NCBI GenBank assembly: GCA_937128575.1
Contig: CAKZMN010000077.1
Span: forward strand, 1 to 13,017
Length of the DNA stretch: 13,017 bases
Origin: an uncultured Alphaproteobacteria bacterium
GTDB taxonomy: Bacteria; Pseudomonadota; Alphaproteobacteria; Micavibrionales; Micavibrionaceae
Reading direction: 5' to 3'
Shown in pieces: positions 1 to 7,400 of the stretch. Every line of letters starts with the position of its first letter. The stretch's first letter is position 1. Position numbers and translations under genes: made by a program. The notes beneath the pieces were generated by a model. That model was not told the origin of the DNA, ran no database searches, and saw only the letters and a list, made by a program, of their open reading frames with translations.

Positions 1-327
1 GAGAAAGGCCGCGACCATAAATATAAAGAACGGCAGAGCCAATATCTTCATCACACCAACGAATGAATGGCTAAGCGCGACACTGACGCCGCCGGGCGCA
101 GTTGGAATGTCGTGGGCGCGCGCGATGAATATGGTCATGAAATCCGTTAGAGAGCGGAAGACCGGGTCGGCAAAAGCCATAATTAATATTGTGCCCGCAA
201 AAAGCATGACCCAATTATTGACCTCCCTAGATAGCGGCACCTGCCCTTTTTTACGGGCCTCCTCTAACTTTTTCGGAGTGGGTTCTTCGGTTTTTTGGGA
301 GTCGTCGGACTCTTCACCATCTGACAT
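1..327 (-). CDS. flhB: FlhB, flagellar type III export switch protein (5' part only, cut by window edge)
   Basis: Inner-membrane component of the flagellar type III export gate; its cytoplasmic C-terminal domain (outside the window) normally switches export from rod/hook to filament substrates. The first 109 residues are visible. They start with an acidic stretch (MSDGEESDDSQ), then the FlhB hallmark EEPTPKKLEEARKKGQVPLS at residues 14-33, where Thr-Pro-Lys-Lys, Ala-Arg-Lys-Lys-Gly-Gln-Val and Ser are family-conserved. The first membrane segment is at about 39-60 and a second begins near 90. The ATG at 327 lies 6 bp after the fliR stop, with a G-rich ribosome-binding stretch (GGGGTAGGG) overlapping the end of fliR, so it is the last visible gene of the flgB-flgC-fliE-fliQ-fliR-flhB operon. 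Whether the NPTH autocleavage site is present cannot be seen here. Confidence 0.96.
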   Translation of the reverse strand, partial: MSDGEESDDSQKTEEPTPKKLEEARKKGQVPLSREVNNWVMLFAGTILIMAFADPVFRSLTDFMTIFIARAHDIPTAPGGVSVALSHSFVGVMKILALPFFIFMVAAFL

Positions 328-333
328 GCCGCC

Positions 334-1101
334 CTACCCCGCGCTCTTGAGGAAGAAGACGAGCGCATCTTCGTATTGAGTGGCCCAGTAAACCAGACCA
401 GCGCCCAGAACAAATGTGAAGGTCATAAGCGATAGCAGAATCTGTAGCGGCAAGGCGAGCATGAAGACTTGCACCTGCGGCATGAGGCGCGACAGAACAC
501 CCATCCCCACATATATAACTAACGTCATCACAATGAAAGGTGCGCCGATCTGGATACCTATCATGAAGCTGCTGCTGACGGCTCTGGAAACAAAATCTGC
601 CATTGATCCCGTGTCAGGAAGACCGCCAAGGGGGAACATTTCGTAACTTTCGACGATCCCCATAATCAATAAATGATGCAAGTTGGTTGAGAATAAAAAC
701 ACCACGCCCGTGACAGACAAGAACGCACCAACGAGGGAGCCTTGGGCAGATAATGACGGGTTAAAAAGTTGCGCGTTACTAAGGGAAGATGAAAAGGAAA
801 TAACCATACCGGCGGTATCAAGCGCAGTCATGAATATGCGCGCAATGGTGCCGTAGAACAAACCAATTACAAACTCCATTATAATCAACGTCAAGAGCGC
901 AGATGTACCGGGCAGCGGGCTGGGCACCTTATCAATAATGAGCGGGAACAAAACAAAAGCCATGGCGACAGCAAAAAACAAACGCACCTTTTGCGAAACG
1001 AACGAGTCACCAATGCCCGGGATAATCATAACGGCCGTGCCCATGCGCACGAAGCTCAACATAAAAGCCAAAGCGCTGGTGACTAGAAAATCTTCCAGCA
1101 T
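334..1101 (-). CDS. fliR: FliR, flagellar export gate protein
   Basis: Polytopic inner-membrane protein of the FliPQR export gate, through which rod, hook and filament subunits leave the cytoplasm. It has 255 residues, a normal FliR length. About six hydrophobic segments are visible. The family pattern near the N-terminus (FVRMGTAVMIIPGIG, residues 17-31) matches FliR proteins, and the C-terminus is short (ATQYEDALVFFLKSAG). The order fliQ-fliR-flhB is the classic export-gate order. The ATG at 1101 follows the fliQ stop by 7 bp, so the two are surely co-transcribed. The Shine-Dalgarno is weak (GGGGTAG). No truncation or odd feature is seen. Confidence 0.96.
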   Translation of the reverse strand: MLEDFLVTSALAFMLSFVRMGTAVMIIPGIGDSFVSQKVRLFFAVAMAFVLFPLIIDKVPSPLPGTSALLTLIIMEFVIGLFYGTIARIFMTALDTAGMVISFSSSLSNAQLFNPSLSAQGSLVGAFLSVTGVVFLFSTNLHHLLIMGIVESYEMFPLGGLPDTGSMADFVSRAVSSSFMIGIQIGAPFIVMTLVIYVGMGVLSRLMPQVQVFMLALPLQILLSLMTFTFVLGAGLVYWATQYEDALVFFLKSAG

Positions 1102-1108
1102 GGCGACA

Positions 1109-1375
1109 CTACCCCAGACCGATCATTTTATCGGCTAGGCTTTCCATGAATACAGTGAGGGTTTTCATCATGCTGGGTAGGAACACAAACATCGCAAGGA
1201 AAATGGCAAGAATTTTAGGAACAAAAACCAGCGTCATTTCCTGAATTTGTGTAAGAGCCTGAACAAGAGCGATAGACACACCAACAACCAATCCAACCAA
1301 TAATATTGGCGCACCAATTTGAATGGTGATTAGGATGGCTTCGCGCGCCGTTTCTATGACTTCTTCTTCATTCAT
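1109..1375 (-). CDS. fliQ: FliQ, flagellar export gate protein
   Basis: Small inner-membrane protein forming part of the helical FliP5-FliQ4-FliR1 gate. It has 88 residues, the usual FliQ size, with two long hydrophobic helices (about 15-40 and 48-75). The characteristic loop between them reads QALTQIQEMTLVFVPKI, with the conserved Gln-Ala-x-Thr-Gln-Ile-Gln-Glu and Phe-x-Pro-Lys. The N-terminus is acidic (MNEEEVIE). The ATG at 1375 has no clear Shine-Dalgarno, and 80 bp separate it from the fliE stop, the longest gap in this operon. That gap holds no ORF and no convincing terminator, only a short GGAT-AAA-ATCC inverted repeat and a TGCATGCTGCA near-palindrome. Confidence 0.96.
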   Translation of the reverse strand: MNEEEVIETAREAILITIQIGAPILLVGLVVGVSIALVQALTQIQEMTLVFVPKILAIFLAMFVFLPSMMKTLTVFMESLADKMIGLG

Positions 1376-1455
1376 GATTTAACTATAAAGGATAGAAAGC
1401 CGGTGGTGAAATATTTAATGCAGCATGCACGGATTTTATCCATGCCGTTACCACA

Positions 1456-1770
1456 TTAGATCGGCATACGCATAATTTCTTGATAGGCGGAAATCAGACG
1501 ATCACGAACGGCAACAACAGTTTGAAGGGTTAATTCGGCAGCGGTTACGGCTTCTACGACGTCTGTTAGGTCGGCGTCACCGGTCACGGCCTTGCCGGAC
1601 ATTTTCTCGCTCTCTTTCAAGGTGTCTATTGATTCGCGACCCTTTACCTCTAGAAAATCAGAGAATGACATTTCGTCATCTGATGCAATGCCGGGCTTGC
1701 TCGCAATATTCGATGTATTGCTGTAGGCGTTGGCAACAACGTTGGGGTCCATAATTTTATCAATAGCCAT
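1456..1770 (-). CDS. fliE: FliE, MS-ring/rod adaptor protein
   Basis: Early exported axial protein that joins the proximal rod to the MS-ring and export gate. It has 104 residues, as expected. The conserved part is the C-terminal helical region (about 70-104): LTDVVEAVTAAELTLQTVVA, followed by VRDRLISAYQEIMRMPI, which matches the family pattern of an Arg-x-Arg/Lys-x-x-x-Ala-Tyr-x-Glu-Ile-Met-x-Met ending. The N-terminal half is variable. A strong Shine-Dalgarno, AAGGAG, lies 7 nt before the ATG at 1770. It follows flgC by 34 bp in the rod operon; FliE works directly with FlgB and FlgC, which fits the order. Confidence 0.95.
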   Translation of the reverse strand: MAIDKIMDPNVVANAYSNTSNIASKPGIASDDEMSFSDFLEVKGRESIDTLKESEKMSGKAVTGDADLTDVVEAVTAAELTLQTVVAVRDRLISAYQEIMRMPI

Positions 1771-1804
1771 TCACTTGCTCCTTGAAGCTTAGTATACGCT
1801 GCGT

Positions 1805-2224
1805 TTAGCTACGCAGCAAATCAATCGTTCTTAAAACCATATTTTTAGATTGCTCAATCATCCCGAGGTTCGCTTCGTAGGAACGCTGCGCCTCGCGCAC
1901 ATCCATAACTTCGATCAATGGATTAATGTTTGGCAACTTCACGTAGCCGTTATCATCAGCCGCCGGATGATCGGGGATAAATTTCATGGGGAATGGTGTT
2001 TTCATATCTTCCCCAATATCATTAACTTCCACCAATTTAACGCCAGCTTGTTTATCCATTTCGTTTTTGAACGTAATGGTCTGACGGCGGAATGGATCCG
2101 CGCCTGGGGTTTGGCCCGTTGTGTCTGCGTTGGCCACGTTTTCTGTGATAACGCGAATTCTTGTACCTTGGGCGCGCATGCCCATGGCGGATATTTTCAT
2201 TGCGTTTAAAATTTCAGAACTCAT
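1805..2224 (-). CDS. flgC: FlgC, proximal rod protein
   Basis: Flagellar proximal rod subunit, exported through the type III apparatus and assembled in the periplasm after FliE and FlgB. It has 139 residues, close to the family norm. The N-terminal rod/hook signature is present: AMKISAMGMRAQGTRIRVIT followed by ENVANADTTG (about residues 8-37), then a Pro-Phe-Arg-Arg-Gln segment. The C-terminal helix ending SYEANLGMIEQSKNMVLRTI plus DLLRS is typical of the coiled-coil D0 region of rod proteins. The ATG at 2224 has a strong AAGGAG 7 nt upstream. It is separated from flgB by 32 bp. Confidence 0.96.
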   Translation of the reverse strand: MSSEILNAMKISAMGMRAQGTRIRVITENVANADTTGQTPGADPFRRQTITFKNEMDKQAGVKLVEVNDIGEDMKTPFPMKFIPDHPAADDNGYVKLPNINPLIEVMDVREAQRSYEANLGMIEQSKNMVLRTIDLLRS

Positions 2225-2256
2225 GATTTATCTCCTTGTTATAGCGCTCGCTAGCT

Positions 2257-2667
2257 CTATTGGCTTGTTCCTAGAGCAATGCGAATCATGCTCACGTTCT
2301 TTTGATATAAATTACTCATTAAATTGTAGTCCATCACTGTGGCGCCTGCGTTGATTAGCTGCTCTTCCATGATGACCGCGTTACCAGCGGGGGCAACTTC
2401 ATAGGTGTCTTTTTGTTTCTTGGAGCGCGGGTCATTGATTTCACCCGGCGGAGGCATGTGCATATTATCCGTTGTTTCAACGCGCACTGACTTTTTGTTT
2501 GTTACGTCCTTCAACACATTGCCGAAATCCACAGGCACCAAGTCTTTGGGCTTGTAACCGGGCGTGTCTGAGTTGGATACGTTTTGCGAGATAACGCGCT
2601 GCCTTTGGTTCAAAAAGTCCATTTTTGCGCCTAAGGCTTTAAAAAGTGCAAGATTCTGTGTAGTCAT
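2257..2667 (-). CDS. flgB: FlgB, proximal rod protein
   Basis: Flagellar proximal rod protein and first gene of the minus-strand rod/export operon. It has 136 residues from the ATG at 2667. That start is chosen because an AAGG Shine-Dalgarno lies 8 nt before it and because FlgB proteins begin with a short helix like MTTQNLALFKALGAKMDFLN. An in-frame extension up to 2703 adds 12 residues without support. The rod signature RQRVISQNVSNSDTPGYKPK (about 22-41) includes the conserved Asn-x-Ser-Asn-x-x-Thr-Pro-Gly-Tyr. The C-terminal helix contains MDYNLMSNLYQKNVSMIRIA, as in other FlgB proteins. Transcription starts within the 67-bp divergent gap shared with the plus-strand operon, or within its flanking coding sequence. 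Confidence 0.95.
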   Translation of the reverse strand: MTTQNLALFKALGAKMDFLNQRQRVISQNVSNSDTPGYKPKDLVPVDFGNVLKDVTNKKSVRVETTDNMHMPPPGEINDPRSKKQKDTYEVAPAGNAVIMEEQLINAGATVMDYNLMSNLYQKNVSMIRIALGTSQ

Positions 2668-2734
2668 TGTTTGTACCTTATTTATTAGGTTTCTTATTCC
2701 CACCGCCCCAAATTATCAAGAGGCAGGGAAATAA
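2668..2734. promoter_or_regulatory. Divergent intergenic region between the flgB operon and the fhlB-fliOP operon
   Basis: Only 67 bp separate the start of flgB (minus) from the start of the FlhB-domain gene (plus), so it probably carries promoters for both operons. Reading toward flgB, TTGATA, a 17-bp spacer and TAAGAA form a weak sigma-70-like pair. I found no sigma-54 GG-N10-GC site and no FliA-type site. The two Shine-Dalgarno sequences (AAGG for flgB; AGAGG and AGGGA for the plus gene) occupy the ends. That promoters lie here is inferred from the gene arrangement. Confidence 0.5.
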
Positions 2735-3124
2735 TTGCAGGATGCGTGCCAAATGGTTGATCAGTATGATGATGGACAAGAATTTGACGGGAAAAGTGGC
2801 CTAACCCCCTCAAATACAAAGAAAGTTCCCAAACGCAAGATTGCGGTTGCGCTGGATGATGGCGCAAGAAAAGGCGAGTTGCCGCGCATTACAGCGGCCG
2901 GACGGGGAAATATTGCCGAGAAGATACTGCAGCTTGCCTTCGATAATGGCATTCGTGTTCGTGAAGATAGTGATTTATCGGAGATGCTGGCGCAAATTGA
3001 GCTAGACAGCCCTATTCCGAGTGAAGCCTTTATGGCTGTTGCGGAGATTTTATCCTATGTTTATCGTGCAAATGGACAGCCGAATCCCTTTGATGCGGCA
3101 TTAGAAAGTGATAGTGATGAGTAA
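2735..3124 (+). CDS. fhlB: FhlB-type stand-alone homologue of the FlhB cytoplasmic C-terminal domain
   Basis: Small soluble protein (129 residues) matching the globular C-terminal domain of FlhB, the substrate-specificity switch of the export apparatus. After a variable polar leader (1-33), residues 34-113 follow the FlhB pattern: IAVALDD, then LPRITAAGRGNIAEKILQLA, FDNGIRVREDSDLSEMLAQI, a PIPSEAF loop and the terminal helix VAEILSYVYR. The Asn-Pro-Thr-His autocleavage loop that precedes the AVAL strand in FlhB is absent; the aligned residues are about Pro32-Lys33-Arg34-Lys35. It therefore cannot self-cleave as FlhB does. Homologues of this type (FhlB, FlhX, YlqH) occur elsewhere beside a full FlhB. 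The start is uncertain: TTG at 2735, with AGGGA 5 nt and AGAGG 11 nt upstream, or ATG at 2753. It heads the plus-strand operon and its end overlaps the next gene by 8 nt. Confidence 0.85.
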   Translation: MQDACQMVDQYDDGQEFDGKSGLTPSNTKKVPKRKIAVALDDGARKGELPRITAAGRGNIAEKILQLAFDNGIRVREDSDLSEMLAQIELDSPIPSEAFMAVAEILSYVYRANGQPNPFDAALESDSDE

Positions 3125-3380
3125 TGCGCAGCAGTTAGAAGTAAAGTTTGAGGAGTTAATCCGCTTTATTGATGATGCGTGCATTGCGGCGGGGCGCGGA
3201 AACTCCGTAAATATGGATAGTTTGGACCAAACGGTTGCACAGTTGCTTGCTAGAGTTAAGCGATCTGGCGGAGCGGCCGCGAGAGATATTCAGCCCGCAA
3301 TGGCGCGCATGATCTCTAAATTAGATGAATTAACGCAAATTTTAAGTGAACAAAAAAATGATAATGGAGCGCAAAACTGA
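3117..3380 (+). CDS. Small helical protein of unknown function in the fliO-fliP operon
   Basis: 87 residues from the ATG at 3117 (a GTG at 3108 in frame would add three residues). I do not recognise it by sequence. It lacks any membrane segment or signal peptide and looks all-helical. A helix at about 5-24 (LEVKFEELIRFIDDACIAAG) is followed by a break, a helix at about 34-50 (SLDQTVAQLLARVKRSG) and a third at 56-79 (ARDIQPAMARMISKLDELTQ). The size and helical hairpin look resemble flagellar export chaperones such as FlgN or FliT, but that is only a resemblance. It overlaps the FhlB gene by 8 nt and shares one base with fliO (TGATG), so it is translationally coupled to export-gate genes and most likely serves flagellar export. 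Confidence 0.7.
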   Translation: MSNAQQLEVKFEELIRFIDDACIAAGRGNSVNMDSLDQTVAQLLARVKRSGGAAARDIQPAMARMISKLDELTQILSEQKNDNGAQN

Positions 3381-3679
3381 TGGTTTGGAGTGAATTACCC
3401 GATTTGGTACGCGTGCTGGCGGCGCTGGCCTTTATTGTCGCATTGATGGGCGGGTTTGCCTTTATTTTAAAGAAATTGGGGCTGGCGGATGTTCCATCCA
3501 CAACACCGACGAAGAACCGCCGCCTTAAAGTGGTAGAGAGTTTGGCGCTAGACCGGACCCGCAGGCTGGTGATTTTACAGCGCGATGAAAAACAGCATCT
3601 TGTCATTTTGAGCGCAAACGGCGAGACTATAGTTGAATCTGACTTTGACCCCGTGGAAGATAATGACAAAAACAACTAA
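3380..3679 (+). CDS. fliO: FliO, flagellar export gate assembly protein
   Basis: Single-pass inner-membrane protein that helps FliP assemble into the export gate. It has 99 residues. There is one membrane helix at about 10-31 (VRVLAALAFIVALMGGFAFI), then a cytoplasmic part with the FliO pattern of a basic residue pair followed by a beta-rich stretch: RRLKVVESLALDRTRRLVIL, QRDEKQHLVILSANGETIV (about 47-84). Its position immediately before fliP supports the call, since FliO is poorly conserved. The ATG at 3380 overlaps the preceding stop by one base (TGATG), and the 3' end overlaps fliP by 17 nt, so expression is tightly coupled. Confidence 0.9.
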   Translation: MVWSELPDLVRVLAALAFIVALMGGFAFILKKLGLADVPSTTPTKNRRLKVVESLALDRTRRLVILQRDEKQHLVILSANGETIVESDFDPVEDNDKNN

Positions 3680-4448
3680 ATACTCCCTTTTGTTTTTTGC
3701 AACCGCTGCCATTGGCTTGGCGATTGCCCTTATACCTGAGCATGCCTTTGCGCAGAGCCTGTCACTCGATATGGGTGATGAGGGGAATGGCAGTGTTTCT
3801 GGGCGCGTTATTCAGCTCGTCGCCCTACTCACGGTTTTATCCTTAGCGCCGTCTATTTTAATCATGATGACCTGCTTCACGCGGATTGTTGTTGTGTTGT
3901 CATTTTTACGAACTGCTATTGGTATTCAGCAAACGCCGCCTAACTCAGTTATGCTTTCGCTGGCTTTATTCCTGACATTTTTCATTATGGCGCCCACAAT
4001 GGAGCGCGCCTATAACGCCGGTATTGCGCCGCTTATAGATGAAGAAATTGACGAAATAGAAGCCTTCAAACGCAGCACCGAGCCGTTTAAAGAATTTATG
4101 CTGGATAATGTTCGCCCGCAAGATTTGCGCCTGTTCGTTAGTGCGTCTCAAATGGATATGCCGGAAGATCCGCGCGCCCTGCCCCTGCAAGTTGTTGTTC
4201 CGGGCTTTATGATTTCAGAGCTTCGCCGCGCATTTGAAATTGGCTTTATGCTGTTTCTACCGTTCCTAATCATTGACCTTGTCACGGCCTCTATATTGAT
4301 GTCGATGGGTATGATGATGTTGCCGCCGGTGACGATATCACTGCCGTTTAAGATCATATTCTTTGTGCTGGTTGATGGGTGGTATTTGGTAAGTGGCTCA
4401 CTTATTCAAAGCTTTGATGCCTTCGGAATTTCACCGCCAACGCCATAG
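3663..4448 (+). CDS. fliP: FliP, flagellar export gate protein
   Basis: Core subunit of the FliPQR export gate in the MS-ring pore. It has 261 residues from the ATG at 3663; GGAAGA just upstream supports this start over a TTG at 3633. FliP is unusual among gate proteins in having a cleaved signal peptide, and one is visible (about 1-30, ending HAFAQ). The signatures are all present: MMTCFTRIVVVLSFLRTAIG followed by IQQTPPNSVMLSLALFLTFF, the periplasmic acidic segment, SELRRAFEIGFMLFLPFLII, and the C-terminal PPVTISLPFKIIFFVLVDGW. It is the last gene of the plus-strand operon and ends 6 bp from the convergent AMIN/TPR gene. Its partners fliQ and fliR lie on the opposite strand across the 67-bp divergent gap. 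Confidence 0.97.
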   Translation: MTKTTKYSLLFFATAAIGLAIALIPEHAFAQSLSLDMGDEGNGSVSGRVIQLVALLTVLSLAPSILIMMTCFTRIVVVLSFLRTAIGIQQTPPNSVMLSLALFLTFFIMAPTMERAYNAGIAPLIDEEIDEIEAFKRSTEPFKEFMLDNVRPQDLRLFVSASQMDMPEDPRALPLQVVVPGFMISELRRAFEIGFMLFLPFLIIDLVTASILMSMGMMMLPPVTISLPFKIIFFVLVDGWYLVSGSLIQSFDAFGISPPTP

Positions 4449-4454
4449 ATTTCT

Positions 4455-7400
4455 TTAGTTTGATGGCGGCGTGGTTGTACGGTAATTCTCTAAAAACTCT
4501 GCAAACAAATCCGTTTCCGACACGATATTTAGCAGCGTATCGCGATCCGCTAAGGCCGCGCTTTGACGCGGGCGCGTGATTACATCAAAGACATTTGATT
4601 TATCGGTCTGCGCCATCAGGTCGGAATATTTTTCACGCATATTCGCCAGCGCAATGCGGTCGCCCGCTAGACTGAGTGCGACTGAGCGCTGCAATATAAG
4701 GGCGGTGTCTTTGCTCTCTAGGGGCCTAGTAAATGAGAAGTTACGATCTAAAATAACATCGCCTAGCGCCTCGCCTGCATCATCCCAATAGCCAGCGCCC
4801 CATGCAATATCTGCCTTCAAGCGGTTACTGTCTGTGCTTGCCTCTAGATCATTCAAAAGGGCAAGCGCCTGATCTGGTCGCCCTTGATCGGATAATGCGC
4901 GGGCGCGGAGCAATGACAACTCAGCAAAGCGCGCAGGTGATTGTGATTCCTCTGGCAGGGTTTGTAAAAACTTCACAGCCTTTTTCAAGGTCTCAATCGC
5001 ATCAGATGGGCGGCTATCGAGAAGCTCAATCGCGGAAAGTCTGACGGCCACGCGGTAGGCTTCGCTGCCGCTTAAACGGTGGTCAATTTGATATTTCAAA
5101 AGCTTTGATGCGCGTCCAAGCAGGTCGGCCTGCACTAAGCGCTCCGCTAGCATTTCAACAACCTTATTCCCGCGATCGCCAGGGGGAACTAGTTCGGTGA
5201 ATTGTTCATATAACGCTGTCGCATCGAGAGGAGAAACTTCGGCCAATTTATCGGTTAGGAATAGATCGGCAAATACATCGCTCATCTCGGCTGTGATTTT
5301 GCGGCTGAGCGGCGCGCCGACTGCGTAGGTGGCGGCGTCACGCATAATATTTAGGCCCTTGGCAAATTCGCCAGTATTGAAATAGGCATCACCTAGCCAA
5401 TAATTAATTTGCGACTCTAGCTCATCACCGCGCCATGCATAGCGCAGGCGCTCTAGGTTGTCGATCGCCTTTTGCGGCGTGATTTCCTTATTCTCCATTT
5501 GAAGGCGGGTTAGCGCCAAGCCAGCCTTGGCGCGATATAAATCGTCACTGCCGGTTACAAGCTCACCCCATAATTTTTTGGTAGTTTCAGTCTTGCCCTT
5601 TTGACGCGCTGCCTCGCCCTTTAAGTAAGCGTAGGCCGCTTTTTGTGGGTCCCATAATGTATCTTCTTGATCATCAAGACGCTTGAACAGGCCTTCCGCT
5701 TGCTTCACATTTCCTGCGCGCAGAGCAACCTCCGCCAGCGTAAGCGCCAAGCGGTTATAGAGATATTGAGGATATTCCTGAAGAGCGCTTAAGTTTGCTG
5801 GCAAGACTTCCTCGGCCTGTTGCCAGTCCCCTAGATCAGCCAAGGTAAAGGCGCGCCAATAGCCAATATCTTCATAAGATTTCAAATCATCATGAGATAA
5901 TTGCAGGAAGGCCGCCTCGCTTTTTGACACGATGGCTTTCGCGACAGCGTAGAGTGCGCGGAATTCAGGATTTTCTTCAATGCCGGGCATTAGATCTTGC
6001 GCTAGCTTAAGAAAACCAAGTGCTTCCGGCCCTAGGCCGTTGGCGAAATGCATTTTCCCAAGACCGATTATATTCTCAACTTTTTTACCGTCAGGCAGGC
6101 CGTTCATGGAACTGAGGATGACATTGCGGTTGCCCTCAAGCGCATCTAAACCGCCCATTTCCCAGTTTTTAAAGTCGAATAATTGTTCGCCTGCGGCCAC
6201 ATTATTTTCTTCGCTATTTGCCGCAGTTCTTTGGCGCGCCATGGCCGCCTGCACTTGAGCCTCAGACGTTAAAGCTAAGCCACCGGGGCGTGAAACCTCG
6301 ACGCCAGCTTCGGTTATTTCCACCTTTAAATCATCGACCTTGGGCATAATCGCCATACCGATGGAGGATGGAAGAACCTTGAAATCAACAAAATCCATTG
6401 CGGTGCCCGATAGCTCCTCACCGTTTTCAACAGAAACCACCATTAGAGAAGCACCGGTTATAGGATCAGACATACTTACGACTTTGCGCGCAGTTTTAAA
6501 GGGCCATATAATTTTTCCGCCGCGAGAATCCCCGCGGACGACGTCTTTGCGCACAGGCTTAACGGCCAGATCTTTAGCTGAGTCTTTTGTTGAGATAACA
6601 ACGCGCCATAATAAACCGCCGCCTTCACCGCGAACATTATAGCCCTTGAGGGCATTGGCCTTGAAGGCTGTGCCGCCGTCAATTTCAACGGGCTCTATTG
6701 GATTGATTTTATCTTTGTCTGGGCCGCTGGCCTGCGGCGCGAGGCTGAGTGATGGTTGATCATTCACAAGCCATAGCGCGTCATTGATTTGAAAGGCCGC
6801 CATGCCGAAAGACTTGATTGAAGAAATAGAAATCAAGTTTGATATAACTGCGTCTTCTTTGGATATTTTTTTAACCTCCAGTTTTTCTACTGGCTGAGCG
6901 GGTACGTTAAGCGCGGATTGTGACGGCGCGGTGGGCTGCTCTGGCTTTTCTTCTTTTGCTTCTTCTGGTGCGGCTGCTTGTTGCTCGGGCTCGGGTTCTG
7001 CTTTTGGCTCTGGAGTCGCAGGCTTTGGCTTTTCAACGGGAGGCTGCGGTTTGGGCGCCGGGGCTTGCGCAACTTGCTGCGATGGTTTTTTTGCGCCGGG
7101 TGAATTGTATATGTCGACGACCAGGCGATTTCCGGCAAAAAAGGCGCGGGTGCGGCTGTCTGATGGGACATTTACAGAAACGGTTAAGGGCGTTTCGTCT
7201 GTGACTTTGAAGTTAGAAAAATTACGCAGCGGCTTTGCGTCTGATGGGTTGCTAATTTTTGCATTATTTTCAAACTGAATAACCAGTGCGCCGGGCGTGG
7301 ATTTATCGATTTTATATTTAACCGTTTTATTCCAATCAAATACTAGGCGCGAATATTCTTTATGCTCCCCCGTGCGCACACGCAGAGAATCTTGCGCAAA

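Noticed and set aside
1850..2209. 119-codon plus-strand ORF opposite flgC
   Set aside because: It lies fully inside flgC on the other strand, is rich in His, Cys and Trp as antisense frames often are, and has no recognisable domain.
4441..4468. Inverted repeat CGCCAT / ATGGCG spanning the convergent ends of fliP and the AMIN/TPR gene, as a bidirectional terminator
   Set aside because: The stem is only 6 bp with a 16-nt loop, lies mostly in coding sequence, and has no T-run on either side.
6931..7278. Gly/Ala/Ser/Cys-rich plus-strand ORF opposite the AMIN/TPR gene
   Set aside because: It is the antisense shadow of the Pro/Glu/Lys-rich linker, without a ribosome-binding site or family features.
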